Shown here one piece after another: positions 16,358-25,416 of a stretch of 64,000 nt of DNA. The translations under genes and the position numbers were made by a program. A model generated the notes under the pieces. That model was not told the DNA's origin, did no database searches, and saw only the letters and a list, made by a program, of their open reading frames with translations. Positions within the stretch are counted from its first letter, which is position 1; every line of letters starts with the position of its first letter. The DNA is from an uncultured Pelagibacteraceae bacterium. GTDB lineage: Bacteria > Pseudomonadota > Alphaproteobacteria > Pelagibacterales > Pelagibacteraceae. The DNA lies in NCBI GenBank assembly GCA_902614055.1, contig CACMJX010000001.1:315189-379188 (forward strand), read 5' to 3'.

Positions 16358-17464
16358 ATGAGTTTTATTTTGCCATTTATTATATTAATTATTGTAGTTG
16401 TATTTATACATGAATATGGACATTACTATTTTGCAAAAAAATATGGTGTTGGGGTAACAGATTTTTCAATTGGTTTTGGTAAAGAATTGTTCGGTTGGAA
16501 TGATAAATCTGGAACAAGATGGAAGATTTGTTGGATTCCCTTAGGAGGCTATGTTAAATTTTTTGGAGATAGAAATGTTTTTTCTCAGGCTGATCAAGAG
16601 GAACTATTAAAAAAATATAATAAAGAAGACCAACAAAAGCTATTTGTAACGAAACCACTTTACCAAAGATCTTTAATCGTTGCAGGTGGTCCAATAGCAA
16701 ATTTTGTTTTAGCAATATTCATTTTTTTATTTATATACATGTTTGCTGGTAAAGATTTTACTCCAGCAGTTATTGATGAGGTTCAAAAAGATAGTCCAGC
16801 AGAAGTAGCTGGGATGCAAAAAAATGACATAATTCTTGAAATTGATAACAATAAAGTTGAGAGTATTCTTGATGTTTCTAAACTGATTTTAATGTCAACC
16901 TCAGATATAGTTGATTTTAAAATTTCTAGATATGATCAAGAAATATTATTGAAGGTTAAACCAAAAATTGTTGCTGGTGTCGATAATTTAGGAAATAAAA
17001 TCAACAAAAGAATAGTAGGTATTAAACTTAGTCCATACAATAATGAAATTAATCATAAACGATTAGGACCGGCAAATGCATTAATTGAGTCTGTTAAAGA
17101 AGTATATTTTGTAACTACTTCATCTCTTAAATATATGGGTTCAATGATTACTGGCTCTGGAGATAGCTCACAGTTAGGAGGGCCAATTAGAATAGCAAAA
17201 ATTTCAGGACAAGTAGCAGAATTTGGAATATTGCCATTTATTAGTATGATGGCCTATATATCGATAAGTTTAGGCTTAATTAACCTTTTTCCAATACCAC
17301 TTTTAGATGGGGGCCATTTAATGTTTTATGCATTTGAAAAGGTTTTAGGAAAGCCATTAAGTCAAAAAACACAGGAAGGTTTTTTTCGAATCGGAATGTT
17401 TTTATTGTTAACTTTAATGTTTTTTGCAACATTTAATGACCTTAAAGATTTAGGCTTATTTTAA
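16358..17464 (+). CDS. rseP: Site-2 intramembrane zinc protease RseP
   Basis: A 368-residue inner-membrane RIP metalloprotease. The zinc-binding HEYGH is at residues 18-22 in TM1, a PDZ domain spans roughly residues 120-210 (VIDEVQKDSPAEVAGMQKND), and the second metal-ligand motif NLFPIPLLDGGH lies near residue 310. RseP cleaves anti-sigma factors and remnant signal peptides within the membrane. In many alphaproteobacteria rseP lies in a dxr-bamA-lpxD cluster; that context is missing here, with thiV upstream and HU downstream. Length and motifs are complete. Confidence 0.92.
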   Translation: MSFILPFIILIIVVVFIHEYGHYYFAKKYGVGVTDFSIGFGKELFGWNDKSGTRWKICWIPLGGYVKFFGDRNVFSQADQEELLKKYNKEDQQKLFVTKPLYQRSLIVAGGPIANFVLAIFIFLFIYMFAGKDFTPAVIDEVQKDSPAEVAGMQKNDIILEIDNNKVESILDVSKLILMSTSDIVDFKISRYDQEILLKVKPKIVAGVDNLGNKINKRIVGIKLSPYNNEINHKRLGPANALIESVKEVYFVTTSSLKYMGSMITGSGDSSQLGGPIRIAKISGQVAEFGILPFISMMAYISISLGLINLFPIPLLDGGHLMFYAFEKVLGKPLSQKTQEGFFRIGMFLLLTLMFFATFNDLKDLGLF

Positions 17465-17615
17465 AGGGATTTTATAACGTTAAAAAAGCTTTATAAAACA
17501 GTACTTTTTTATAACTATATGTTGTGGTAAATTCAATCATAGACACAAAAAAAAAGCTTGAATTATCAATGATTTTGTTAAGTATATAAATATAACCTTT
17601 AAAACCGGAGCTAAA

Positions 17616-17891
17616 ATGAACAAAAAACAACTTATAGCAAAATTAGCAGGGTCATTAAATCAAAGTAAAGCTGATGCTGAGCGAACATTTGATACGATTA
17701 CCAACACTATTTTGGACGCTTTAAAAGGCGACGATAATGTTAAAATTGCTGGTTTTGGAACATATAAAGTGGCTAAAAGAAAAGCTCGAATTGGTCGAAA
17801 TCCAAGAACTGGAGAACAAATCCAAATCGCTGCTTCTCAAAAGGTGAAGTTTTTACCTGCAAAAGCACTTAAAGAAGTTTTCAATAAATAA
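17616..17891 (+). CDS. hup: DNA-binding protein HU
   Basis: A 91-residue bacterial histone-like protein. MNKKQLIAKLAGSLNQSKADAE gives the helix-turn-helix dimer base, and the DNA-binding arm contains the hallmark RKARIGRNPRTGEQIQIAAS followed by VKFLPAKALKEVFN. It bends and compacts DNA as a dimer. A CCGGAG ribosome-binding site precedes the ATG, and a 16-base-pair terminator follows, so it is a single-gene unit with its own 151-base upstream region. Confidence 0.96.
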   Translation: MNKKQLIAKLAGSLNQSKADAERTFDTITNTILDALKGDDNVKIAGFGTYKVAKRKARIGRNPRTGEQIQIAASQKVKFLPAKALKEVFNK

Positions 17892-17900
17892 ACTTTTTAA

Positions 17901-17945
17901 AACAGCCTTTATTAAAAATTAGAATTTAATAAAGGCTGTTTTTTT
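17901..17945 (+). terminator. Intrinsic terminator of the HU gene
   Basis: A perfect 16-base inverted repeat (aacagcctttattaaa / tttaataaaggctgtt) with an 8-base loop, followed by an uninterrupted T run. It starts about 10 bases after the HU stop codon. Confidence 0.93.
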
Positions 17946-17965
17946 GCAATTATGCCGTGTACTAC

Positions 17966-17980
17966 ATGCAAATACTGCAT
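17966..17980. promoter_or_regulatory. Inverted repeat upstream of amt
   Basis: An ATGCA-aatac-TGCAT palindrome lies about 75 bases before the amt start codon, between the HU terminator and amt. The position and symmetric half-sites suit a transcription-factor operator, and nitrogen regulation would be the obvious purpose. It does not match the full NtrC consensus, so the factor is unknown. Confidence 0.3.
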
Positions 17981-18056
17981 ATCTCTTTTAAATAACAATC
18001 AATAGTTTTTAGTTTTATTAAATTTATAACAATCCCTTTAATTAAACGGAGGTGAA

Positions 18057-19358
18057 ATGGTTAAACTTTTAAAAAAACTGGCTGGTCCATTAGTAAGTTT
18101 ATTTTTCTTACTTAACATGACTAGCGCAGGTTATGCTGAAACAACAGTTTCAGCTGAAGTCGGTTTCATATTCAATACATTTCTTTTCTTGGTTTGTGGT
18201 TTCTTAGTAATGTTTATGGCAGCAGGTTTTGCCATGCTCGAATCAGGGATGGTAACGTCAAAAAGTGTATCAGTAATATGTGCCAAAAATATCGGATTAT
18301 TTTCAATAGCCGGAATTATGTTCTGGATGGTTGGATATAATTTAGCATACGGAATTCCAGAGGGTGGATACATTGGAAGCTTTACTCCATGGTCTGATGC
18401 AAGTTCAGTTGATACTGGATATGCAGATGGATCTGATTGGTACTTCCAAATGGTTTTCTGTGCAACAACAGTTTCAATTGTATCTGGAACATTAGCTGAA
18501 AGAATTAAATTATGGCCGTTCTTTTTATTTGCGGCTATTCTATCAGGAATTATCTATCCAATCGTAATGGGTTGGCAGTGGGGAGGTGGCTGGTTAGCAG
18601 CTGCTGGTTTCTCCGACTTTGCTGGTTCAACACTCGTTCACTCAACTGGAGGTGCGGCGGCTTTAGCTGGAGCAATTCTTTTAGGAGCTAGAACAGGTAG
18701 ATTTGACAAATCTGGAACAGCTAAACCTATGAAGCCATTTGCTGCGTCTTCTGTACCATTAGTTACAGTTGGTGTATTTATTTTATGGCTAGGTTGGTTC
18801 GGATTTAATGGTGGATCTCAATTAGCGATGGGAACATTTGATGATGCAGTAGCAGTATCAAATATTTTCATTAATACAAACTTAGCAGCCTGTGGTGGTG
18901 TATTAGCAGCTGGTGCATTAACAAGATTAATGTCAGGTAAAACTGATGTCATTCAAATGCTTAACGGAGCAATTGGTGGTCTTGTTGCAGTTACAGCTGA
19001 ACCATTAATGCCTTCACCGCTAGCAGCAATTCTTATAGGTGCGATTGGTGGAATAATAGTTGTCTTTGGAACTAAATTATTATTCTCACTAAAAATCGAT
19101 GATGTAGTTGGAGCGGTTCCAGCTCACTTATTCGCTGGAATATGGGGAACTTTAGCAGTTCCACTAACTAACGGTGATGCATCATTCGGAGCGCAGCTTC
19201 TAGGAGTAATCTCAATCAATGCATTTGTATTCGTAGTATCTCTAATAGTATGGGGAATTATGAAGGGAACAATGGGTATAAGATTGAGTAAAGAAGCAGA
19301 AAGACTTGGTACAGATGTTACAGAGTCTGGAGTTATCGCATACGCAATAAGAGACTAA
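18057..19358 (+). CDS. amt: Ammonium transporter
   Basis: A 433-residue Amt/MEP/Rh-family channel with an N-terminal signal-like segment ending near GYAET, then 11 TM helices. Family motifs include the MLESGMV block, DFAGSTLVHSTGGAAALAGA (the ammonium transporter signature region) and LGWFGFNGGSQLAMG. The pore His pair is represented by the H of VHSTGG and the H in VPAHLFAGIWG. A strong Shine-Dalgarno GGAGGTG lies 4 bases before the ATG, suggesting high expression. No glnK/PII gene is adjacent. Ammonium released by Ald from taurine would share this nitrogen economy. Confidence 0.95.
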   Translation: MVKLLKKLAGPLVSLFFLLNMTSAGYAETTVSAEVGFIFNTFLFLVCGFLVMFMAAGFAMLESGMVTSKSVSVICAKNIGLFSIAGIMFWMVGYNLAYGIPEGGYIGSFTPWSDASSVDTGYADGSDWYFQMVFCATTVSIVSGTLAERIKLWPFFLFAAILSGIIYPIVMGWQWGGGWLAAAGFSDFAGSTLVHSTGGAAALAGAILLGARTGRFDKSGTAKPMKPFAASSVPLVTVGVFILWLGWFGFNGGSQLAMGTFDDAVAVSNIFINTNLAACGGVLAAGALTRLMSGKTDVIQMLNGAIGGLVAVTAEPLMPSPLAAILIGAIGGIIVVFGTKLLFSLKIDDVVGAVPAHLFAGIWGTLAVPLTNGDASFGAQLLGVISINAFVFVVSLIVWGIMKGTMGIRLSKEAERLGTDVTESGVIAYAIRD

Positions 19359-19389
19359 AGAATAACTATCTCTCTCTCTATAGTTGATA

Positions 19390-19417
19390 AAAGGCCCCTT
19401 AACTGGGGCCTTTTTTT
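19390..19417. terminator. Bidirectional terminator between amt and the peroxiredoxin gene
   Basis: The stem AAAGGCCCC / GGGGCCTTT with a 6-base loop is flanked by A residues on the left and a T run on the right, so it can end transcription from both the amt side and the convergent peroxiredoxin side. The T run runs into the stop codon of the minus-strand gene. Confidence 0.92.
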
Positions 19418-19859
19418 AACAATTTTTTATAAAATCTAAAACCTCTGCAGCATGACCTGCCACCTTTACGTTTCGCCATTCCTTAATAATTTTATTTTTC
19501 TCAATAATGAAAGTACTTCTTACTGTACCCATAAATTCTCGACCCATGAATTTTTTTTTGGCCCAAACTTTGTAAGCCTTCAAAGAAGTCTTATCTTCGT
19601 CTGCTAATAATTCGAATTTTAAGTTAAGTTTTTTACTCCATTTTTTGTGACTTTCTAAACTATCTTTGGATATACCAAAAATTGTGCATCCAAGTTTTTC
19701 AAACTTACTTAGAAGTTTATTAAAATCATTTGTTTCAATTGTGCAACCACTCGTATTATCTTTCGGATAGAAATAGATGATAATAAATTTTGATTTTACT
19801 TTACTTAATTCAACAGTTTTGCCTAATGTGGAGGATAATTTAAAGTTCGGTGCTTTCAT
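19416..19859 (-). CDS. bcp: Thioredoxin-dependent peroxiredoxin (Bcp/PrxQ type)
   Basis: A 147-residue cytoplasmic peroxiredoxin. The peroxidatic cysteine lies in FYPKDNTSGCTIETNDF, the PrxQ/Bcp signature. The resolving-Cys position five residues later, Cys in some Bcp proteins, is absent here; another Cys in KLGCTIFGIS may serve. The C-terminal VRSTFIIEKNKIIKEWRNVKVAGHA matches the family. It reduces hydrogen peroxide and alkyl hydroperoxides with thioredoxin. It follows the GT9 gene after 14 bases on the same strand and shares a terminator with amt. Confidence 0.9.
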   Translation of the reverse strand: MKAPNFKLSSTLGKTVELSKVKSKFIIIYFYPKDNTSGCTIETNDFNKLLSKFEKLGCTIFGISKDSLESHKKWSKKLNLKFELLADEDKTSLKAYKVWAKKKFMGREFMGTVRSTFIIEKNKIIKEWRNVKVAGHAAEVLDFIKNC

Positions 19860-19873
19860 AATTTTTTAAACTT

Positions 19874-20869
19874 TTACTTAATTTTCTCTAAAATGAAATT
19901 AGAAACTTTCTCAACAGTTAAATTTTTCATATCATTTCTGTCTCTACTCAAGATATTTTCATCATAGTTGTCAGGAGTTATTGTTAAGATATTACTATAT
20001 TTCAATTCACTTACTGGATCATTACAAATTAATCCAAAACTTTTGACACCAAGTGCCGCAGCCATATTCATTGGTCCAGAATTGTTTCCCACAAAAAAAG
20101 ATGATTTTTTCAATATACCCATAATATTTGCCAAATCATATTTTGAGCAGTTAATAAAGTATTTATTTTGTGATAAGCTTATGATTTTAGATGCTATATG
20201 ATCGTTTTTTTTACTACAAATTAAATAAACTTTCTCGAAAAGGTTCTTTTCAAATAAAATATTTGCTAATTCAACAAATAGTTCTTCATACCACATTCTA
20301 AATTCTTCACTCGAATCAATCCCAAATGAAATGATTTTTTTATCAATTTTTTTTATATTTATATCGATATCATCTCTTTCAAAATTAATTGTTAATTCTG
20401 GAAATATATCTCTGACTGTAATGTTATTCAGTAATAATAATTTTTGCGATTGATCAGAGTAAGTTAGTTTCCAATCTTCTTCATTAAAAAAATTTTTACA
20501 GGTTAACCATTTTTTTTGATTTCCCAATCCTGGGCCAATTATATTTTGGATGCCAGCAAATTTTGCTGCTATAGCAGGTCTACTAATTTTATCTAACACA
20601 TATAAATGACTAAAATGCCCGCTTTTTAAAAATTTAAAAAGTTTAAATGTATCTATCCAATAATTAAAATTCTTTCTAAATTGGTTATACTTAATAATTT
20701 CTATATAATCTAAATCTTTAAAAATTATTTTTGCCCGAGTTTCTTCTCTAGTAATTAAAATAATATTTTTTTTATGATATAAACTAATAGCCTTAATATA
20801 TGGTAATTGCCATATTAAGTCTCCTACTTTTGAATGTGAATAAACAATACAAATTTTTTTATTTTCCAT
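19874..20869 (-). CDS. Glycosyltransferase family 9 (heptosyltransferase-like)
   Basis: A 331-residue GT9-type protein. The N-terminus (CIVYSHSKVGDLIWQLPYIKAI) matches the GDLV.TTP-like entry of heptosyltransferases, and the donor-site segment SSFFVGNNSGPMNMAAALGVKSFGLI matches the family's D/N-SGPMH loop, with Asn and Met in place of the usual T-GP-x-H. It probably adds a sugar to LPS core or another surface glycan at the inner membrane. The substrate is not identifiable. A second GT9 gene lies at 61.8 kb. Confidence 0.82.
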   Translation of the reverse strand: MENKKICIVYSHSKVGDLIWQLPYIKAISLYHKKNIILITREETRAKIIFKDLDYIEIIKYNQFRKNFNYWIDTFKLFKFLKSGHFSHLYVLDKISRPAIAAKFAGIQNIIGPGLGNQKKWLTCKNFFNEEDWKLTYSDQSQKLLLLNNITVRDIFPELTINFERDDIDINIKKIDKKIISFGIDSSEEFRMWYEELFVELANILFEKNLFEKVYLICSKKNDHIASKIISLSQNKYFINCSKYDLANIMGILKKSSFFVGNNSGPMNMAAALGVKSFGLICNDPVSELKYSNILTITPDNYDENILSRDRNDMKNLTVEKVSNFILEKIK

Positions 20870-21068
20870 TAATAAATTTCTAAATTTTATATGTCATTAT
20901 TTAAACATTTCAGTCTTTGTACAGTTTTTTCTTTACAATAAAATTAAAAGAATTTTTATAAAAAATTAATTTTAATTAAATTAAGATTTGTAAACATTAT
21001 GTATTTATCTAATTACAATAAGGTGCTAATAATAAGTATTTTAAAACTAAAAATAATTTAAGTAAAAT

Positions 21069-21455
21069 ATGAAAATTAAATCTTCAAAAGACCTTGTCAC
21101 AGAAGCTTTATCTGAAATTAAAACTATTACTCCTCAAGAAGGTTTAGAAAAAATAAATAATAAAAGTTGTAATTTAATAGATATTAGAGACATAAGAGAG
21201 TTAGAAAGACTAGGAAGAATAGAGAACTCATCTCATGTGCCAAGAGGAATGTTGGAATTTTGGATGGATCCTGAAAGCCAATATTTTAAAGATGGTAAAA
21301 TTGATATGAACAAAGAAATGGTTTTATTTTGTGCTGGTGGTTTGAGATCAGCATTAGCTACTAAATCTTTACAAGAAATGGGTTTCACAAATGTCTGCCA
21401 TATTGAAGGTGGCTTTGGAGCGATGCAAAATTCCGGATTTAAAGTAATAAAGTAA
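21069..21455 (+). CDS. Rhodanese-like domain protein
   Basis: A 128-residue single-domain rhodanese. After an N-terminal EALSEIKTITPQEGLEKINN stretch comes NLIDIRDIRELERLGRIENSSHVPRGMLEFW and the active-site loop LFCAGGLRSALA with the catalytic Cys. Such proteins carry persulfide sulfur. The extended substrate loop and Arg-rich DIRELER are normal for bacterial single-domain forms. It stands alone, with a 199-base AT-rich upstream region in which I recognise nothing specific, and faces the ABA4-like gene. Confidence 0.87.
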   Translation: MKIKSSKDLVTEALSEIKTITPQEGLEKINNKSCNLIDIRDIRELERLGRIENSSHVPRGMLEFWMDPESQYFKDGKIDMNKEMVLFCAGGLRSALATKSLQEMGFTNVCHIEGGFGAMQNSGFKVIK

Positions 21456-21463
21456 TTTAAATT

Positions 21464-21937
21464 TTAATCTAACAGATTAATCCTTTTAGCGTAGAACATT
21501 CTTATTATCCAATAAATGACCAAACCTAACGGACCAATAAAATAAGTTATTATTATTGGAAAGAACACTATATATTTCGACATAAATAATTTTTGGCTAT
21601 CTTTCATTATCCACGTTCCACAAAACAAGTTTATTGCTAAAAAGTGTGTCCAAAACATAATCAAAAAAGCTTCAGCCTCAAAAAGATTTCTTAAGTCATA
21701 CAGACCGAGGTACAACGTAAAATTATAATCAAAATCATATCCCGAAATATAGAAATAATAACCGAGATAAACGTAGACAGCAGTTAATACAAAAAAGGGA
21801 AATATAGAGGTAACTAATAATCCACAAATTTTTGACTGTGGAAAAATAATTAGAATAAGCCAGAAAGGTATTACACCTATATTTAACCACAAATAAATCA
21901 TCTCTATCGTAAAAAAAGCAGCTATTTGTTCAATCAT
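21464..21937 (-). CDS. ABA4-like family membrane protein
   Basis: A 157-residue inner-membrane protein with four hydrophobic segments. The conserved middle, DLRNLFEAEAFLIMFWTHFLAINLFCGTWIMKDSQ, resembles the ABA4-like (DUF4281) family: F...E....A..HFLA.DLF.G.WI..D. Bacterial members have no settled function; plant ABA4 is needed for neoxanthin synthesis, so a carotenoid or retinal link is possible but unproven. It sits between convergent rhodanese and divergent recX genes. Confidence 0.65.
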   Translation of the reverse strand: MIEQIAAFFTIEMIYLWLNIGVIPFWLILIIFPQSKICGLLVTSIFPFFVLTAVYVYLGYYFYISGYDFDYNFTLYLGLYDLRNLFEAEAFLIMFWTHFLAINLFCGTWIMKDSQKLFMSKYIVFFPIIITYFIGPLGLVIYWIIRMFYAKRINLLD

Positions 21938-21966
21938 ATTATTTTTATATTATATTAAATAAAGCC

Positions 21967-22530
21967 ATGATTCCTATAAAAAATAAAAAAAAGACTTTAG
22001 AAGTAACCGTGGATGAGATGACTAATTTTGCACTAAATTACGTGGAGAAATTTGCACCATCCAAACAACAGTTAAGAACTTATCTACTAAAAAAATATTT
22101 AACATCAAGAACTCCTAATATAAAAAAAAATGATGTTTCTAATCTTATAGATATTGTTCTTGAGGATTTAGAAAAATCAAAGTTTATAAACGATAAATTT
22201 TATTCAGAGTCAAAAGCAAAAAGTTTAATTCAAAGAGGATCGTCCATAAATAAAATAAGAAATTACCTAATGAATAAAGGTGTAGGTGAGAAATATATTA
22301 AAAATACGATTGAACAAATAAAAGATAAAAATGAAGATCAGGATTTTTTTTCAGCTATTAAAATCTGTAAAAAAAAAAGAATTGGACCATCAAGGCAAGA
22401 GGACAATAGACCTTTGTTTTATAAAAAAGATATAGGAGTATTAGCTCGCTCAGGTTTTGATTTTGAAGTTTCAAGAAGAGTTATGGATCTTGAAAAAGAT
22501 GAATATTTGAAAATAATTAATCTTCTTTAG
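21967..22530 (+). CDS. recX: Regulatory protein RecX
   Basis: A 187-residue all-helical, very basic protein with RecX three-helix repeats: ALNYVEKFAPSKQQLRTYLLKKYL, LEKSKFINDKFYSESKAKSLIQRGSSINKIRNYLMNKG and the C-terminal GFDFEVSRRVMDLE. RecX binds RecA filaments and modulates recombination and the SOS response. It is not next to recA here. Its last 14 bases overlap the end of a convergent 48-residue ORF. Confidence 0.82.
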   Translation: MIPIKNKKKTLEVTVDEMTNFALNYVEKFAPSKQQLRTYLLKKYLTSRTPNIKKNDVSNLIDIVLEDLEKSKFINDKFYSESKAKSLIQRGSSINKIRNYLMNKGVGEKYIKNTIEQIKDKNEDQDFFSAIKICKKKRIGPSRQEDNRPLFYKKDIGVLARSGFDFEVSRRVMDLEKDEYLKIINLL

Positions 22531-22663
22531 TTTTTTTATTTTTTTCTTCTAAATAGTATTGAATTTTATTTCTTATATAGTTTTTAACCATCACAAATAC
22601 AATTAAACCAAATATTGATACTGATACAATTATAATTAAAATTATTCTTAATTGCTCACTCAT
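22517..22663 (-). CDS. Small single-TM membrane protein (48 aa)
   Basis: Not in the ORF track. The ATG lies at 22661-22663 and the translation begins MSEQLRIILIIIVSVSIFGL, one hydrophobic helix (residues about 6-25), followed by a charged tail NYIRNKIQYYLEEKNKKTKED. Its start codon overlaps the cysQ stop (TAATG), so it is translationally coupled as the last gene of DUF3553-cysQ-small protein. The topology is N-out or N-in with a cytoplasmic Lys/Glu tail. Function unknown. Confidence 0.6.
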   Translation of the reverse strand: MSEQLRIILIIIVSVSIFGLIVFVMVKNYIRNKIQYYLEEKNKKTKED

Positions 22664-23436
22664 TATAAATTTTTACTTCTCTTTAAAATTATACTTGGAT
22701 TTTTAAAATCTTTTTTACCATAAGTAATTTCTTTGCCATTAAAGTCAGTTACTATTCCCCCTGCGTTTTCAAGTATAGCATGCCCTGCAGCTATATCCCA
22801 TTCACAAGCCCTTGGCTCAGCAACATATCCATCAAATTCTCCTGCAGCTATTACACAAAATTTAAGAGAGCTTTTCATTCTAACGTATTGTGTGACTCCT
22901 AAATTCTTGTGTATTTTTTCAATTTCAGGTTTTAGTTTATTTGAATATGAAACTACTTTAATTGAACCTATAGGTGTATTTTTCTTGCAGTCTAACTTTA
23001 CAGTTTCGTTTGAAGTAAATTCATATGACTCATCTTTTGCAAAACTATAAAACATTCTTTTCTTTGCAGGCACATTGATTAATCCAGCTGCTGCTCTTCC
23101 ATTTAAAATTAATCCAGCATTAATTGTGAATTCCTCACCATCATTTATATAGTCGTATGTTCCGTCAATTGGATCAACTAACCAAAAGTTTTTTAAATTA
23201 GTTTTAGATTTATTGTGTGAAGTTTCCTCAGAAATAATGGGTATATCTGGCGTCAACTCTAGCAATTTTTTTGTGATAATTTTATTTACTTCAAGATCAC
23301 CATTGCTTACAGGGGTATTGTCAGATTTTATCTCTTTATTCAAACCTTTATCTCTTAGTTTAATAGACAATTCACCAGCCATTAAAAAAGTACCAATTAA
23401 ATCTTCGACAACACTTTTTATTTTACTTTCATCCAT
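22663..23436 (-). CDS. cysQ: 3'(2'),5'-bisphosphate nucleotidase (CysQ-like, inositol monophosphatase superfamily)
   Basis: A Li+-sensitive phosphatase-fold protein. Metal-site motifs are ISEETSHN, the WLVDPIDGTYDYI signature, and CEWDIAAGHAILENAGG near the C-terminus. CysQ hydrolyses PAP/PAPS to AMP/APS, protecting cells from PAP. HisN-type histidinol phosphatase or IMPase are alternatives; the DGT.(D/E)(F/Y)I and EFTINAGLI segments favour CysQ. The track starts at 23472, but the ATG at 23436 (257 residues) overlaps the DUF3553 stop by 8 bases and gives a natural N-terminus [13 protein letters not shown], so I use it. Confidence 0.83.
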   Translation of the reverse strand: MDESKIKSVVEDLIGTFLMAGELSIKLRDKGLNKEIKSDNTPVSNGDLEVNKIITKKLLELTPDIPIISEETSHNKSKTNLKNFWLVDPIDGTYDYINDGEEFTINAGLILNGRAAAGLINVPAKKRMFYSFAKDESYEFTSNETVKLDCKKNTPIGSIKVVSYSNKLKPEIEKIHKNLGVTQYVRMKSSLKFCVIAAGEFDGYVAEPRACEWDIAAGHAILENAGGIVTDFNGKEITYGKKDFKNPSIILKRSKNL

Positions 23437-23605
23437 TATTATCAATTCTTTCAAGTTCAATATTGTTTGCATTTATTACTTTTTTTCCAACATTTTGGAA
23501 ATTAACTGTTACTTTGTCATTAATAATTGACTGAACTTGACCAATACCCCAACTTTTATTAGCTGGATTAATAACTTTGTCACCTGGCTCAAAATCTAAA
23601 ATCAT
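23429..23605 (-). CDS. DUF3553 family small protein
   Basis: Not in the ORF track. A 58-residue protein starting [20 protein letters not shown] and continuing [20 protein letters not shown], then [14 protein letters not shown]. The pattern EPGD.V..P....WG.GQVQS....VTVNFE..GK matches DUF3553, a small SH3-like domain otherwise found alone or fused to UvrD-like helicases. It is the first gene of a tight minus-strand unit with cysQ, overlapping it by 8 bases, and is divergent from mnmA. Function is not established; an RNA- or DNA-binding role is conceivable from the fold. Confidence 0.8.
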   Translation of the reverse strand: MILDFEPGDKVINPANKSWGIGQVQSIINDKVTVNFQNVGKKVINANNIELERIDNNG

Positions 23606-23646
23606 TTAATTTAACTTATAATAGAAATAAGTATAAATACCATCAA

Positions 23647-24762
23647 ATGAATTTAGAAACTAACTCAATAGGATTATTAAAAAAACCATCCGACACAACA
23701 GTAGTCGTTGCAATGTCTGGTGGCGTCGACTCATCTACTGTAGCAGGTATTATGAAAAAAGAAGGCTATAATGTTATTGGTATTACTTTAAAATTATATG
23801 ATGACGGTAAAGAAGTAGCAGCATCCAAGCAATGTTGCTCCGGCCAGGATATAATGGATGCAAAAAGAGTTGCGCACAAATTAGATATAGAACATAAAAT
23901 ACTTTATTATCAAGATAAGTTTAAACAAGGAGTAATAGATAACTTTGTTGAAAGTTATTTAAGAGGCGAGACACCTATTCCATGTGTTCAATGCAACCAA
24001 ACTGTAAAATTCAAAGATTTATTTGATTTTTCAAAAGATTTAAGCGCTGATGCACTTATTACGGGACATTATGTAAAAAGCTTAACAAAAAATAATCAAA
24101 CAAATATGTACAGAGCTTTAGATACCAATAGAGATCAAAGTTATTTTTTATTTAATACTACAAGAGAACAACTAAATTTTTTAAGATTTCCTTTAGGCGG
24201 AATGTTAAAAGATAAAACAAGAGAAATTGCAAAAAAATTAGATTTAAACGTTGCAGATAAACCTGATAGCCAAGATATATGCTTCGTTCCTAACGGAGAT
24301 TATGCTTCAGTAATTGAAAAATTTAAACCTGACTCTTTTAAAAAGGGAAATATCAAAGATTTAGACGGTAAAGTTTTGGGAGTTCATGACGGAATAATAA
24401 ATTTTACAATTGGGCAAAGAAAAGGAATTAAGATAGCAAATAAAGAACCCTTATATGTTTTAAATATTGATCCAGATAAAAACGAAATAGTAGTTGGAAA
24501 AAAAAAATACTTAGCAAAAAATAAAATCAATTTACGCAACCTAAATATATTAGAAAATGAATGTATGTTTTCTGAAAAAATTAAAGTTAAAGTAAGATCA
24601 ACAGGCAAACTTTTAGATGCAAAAGTTAATTTAGTAAATGCCGAAAGCGCCAATGTTATTTTAGATAACCCAGAATATGGAATATCTCCTGGACAAGCAT
24701 GTGTTTTTTATAAAAGCGATGAAAATGGAGAGAGATGTTTAGGGGGCGGTTGGATTAATTGA
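23647..24762 (+). CDS. mnmA: tRNA 2-thiouridylase MnmA
   Basis: A 371-residue tRNA-modifying enzyme that adds sulfur to U34 of tRNA-Lys, Glu and Gln. The PP-loop [14 protein letters not shown] lies at residues about 20-33; the two catalytic cysteines are in [16 protein letters not shown] and [15 protein letters not shown]; the C-terminal barrel has IGQRKGIKI and the end [10 protein letters not shown]. Full length. The sulfur donor is a persulfide from cysteine desulfurase. The 3' end overlaps the convergent membrane-protein gene by 24 bases. Confidence 0.96.
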   Translation: MNLETNSIGLLKKPSDTTVVVAMSGGVDSSTVAGIMKKEGYNVIGITLKLYDDGKEVAASKQCCSGQDIMDAKRVAHKLDIEHKILYYQDKFKQGVIDNFVESYLRGETPIPCVQCNQTVKFKDLFDFSKDLSADALITGHYVKSLTKNNQTNMYRALDTNRDQSYFLFNTTREQLNFLRFPLGGMLKDKTREIAKKLDLNVADKPDSQDICFVPNGDYASVIEKFKPDSFKKGNIKDLDGKVLGVHDGIINFTIGQRKGIKIANKEPLYVLNIDPDKNEIVVGKKKYLAKNKINLRNLNILENECMFSEKIKVKVRSTGKLLDAKVNLVNAESANVILDNPEYGISPGQACVFYKSDENGERCLGGGWIN

Positions 24763-25401
24763 TTTTTTTTGAGAAAAAAAATAAAATAAAAAAAATAATT
24801 GTATTAATAAAAAATAGTTCCATGAAATTATGTTTTTAATTTGTGGAAAATCCTCAATTTTAATAATTAATATTGGAAGCAAAATTAAACCAGAAATAAC
24901 CAGAAAACTTGATAAGTAGTAATTGAAATGAACTATTTTATAATTAAAAAATTTTGAAAGTTTCTTTTCATTTTTAATTAATATTCTATTTGAGGAAAAC
25001 TGAAGTAATACAATTGAAAGAATATAGAAATAAATGCCAATTCTTTTAAAAAAAGAATAAACTTTACTTTCACCTAAAAAAGTTATGTATAAACATAAAA
25101 AAATGACTGTTATGTAGGTTAATATAACTAAGTTTTTAGTTTCAATTTTAGTATTATTAATCTCTTTTAAAAAAATATTCCAAAAAAAAAATATAAATAT
25201 TGCGTAAAAAAACATCATTGGTTTAAAAAAGAATTTCACAGGTTCATATCGTCCAGCTCTTGAGATCGAAGTACATCCCTCAAAATTTGGAATACACGTG
25301 GCCACTAAATTGAGTTTTATTGATATTAAGTATGAGATTATAACTGTAAAAACTGGCAGGACAAAACAAGCCAGTGATATAAATCTTAGCCTGTTAGACA
25401 T
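24739..25401 (-). CDS. Unrecognised six-TM membrane protein
   Basis: A 220-residue inner-membrane protein with about six hydrophobic segments. The first extracytoplasmic loop carries a pair of cysteines in [29 protein letters not shown]. That loop faintly recalls the Frag1/DRAM/Sfk1 family (SDTG..PPE..F pattern), but I do not consider the match secure. It is preceded 15 bases upstream by a 27-residue basic ORF on the same strand, and its end overlaps mnmA convergently. Function unknown. Confidence 0.7.
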   Translation of the reverse strand: MSNRLRFISLACFVLPVFTVIISYLISIKLNLVATCIPNFEGCTSISRAGRYEPVKFFFKPMMFFYAIFIFFFWNIFLKEINNTKIETKNLVILTYITVIFLCLYITFLGESKVYSFFKRIGIYFYILSIVLLQFSSNRILIKNEKKLSKFFNYKIVHFNYYLSSFLVISGLILLPILIIKIEDFPQIKNIISWNYFLLIQLFFLFYFFSQKKSINPTAP

Positions 25402-25416
25402 TATTTGAAATTTAAA

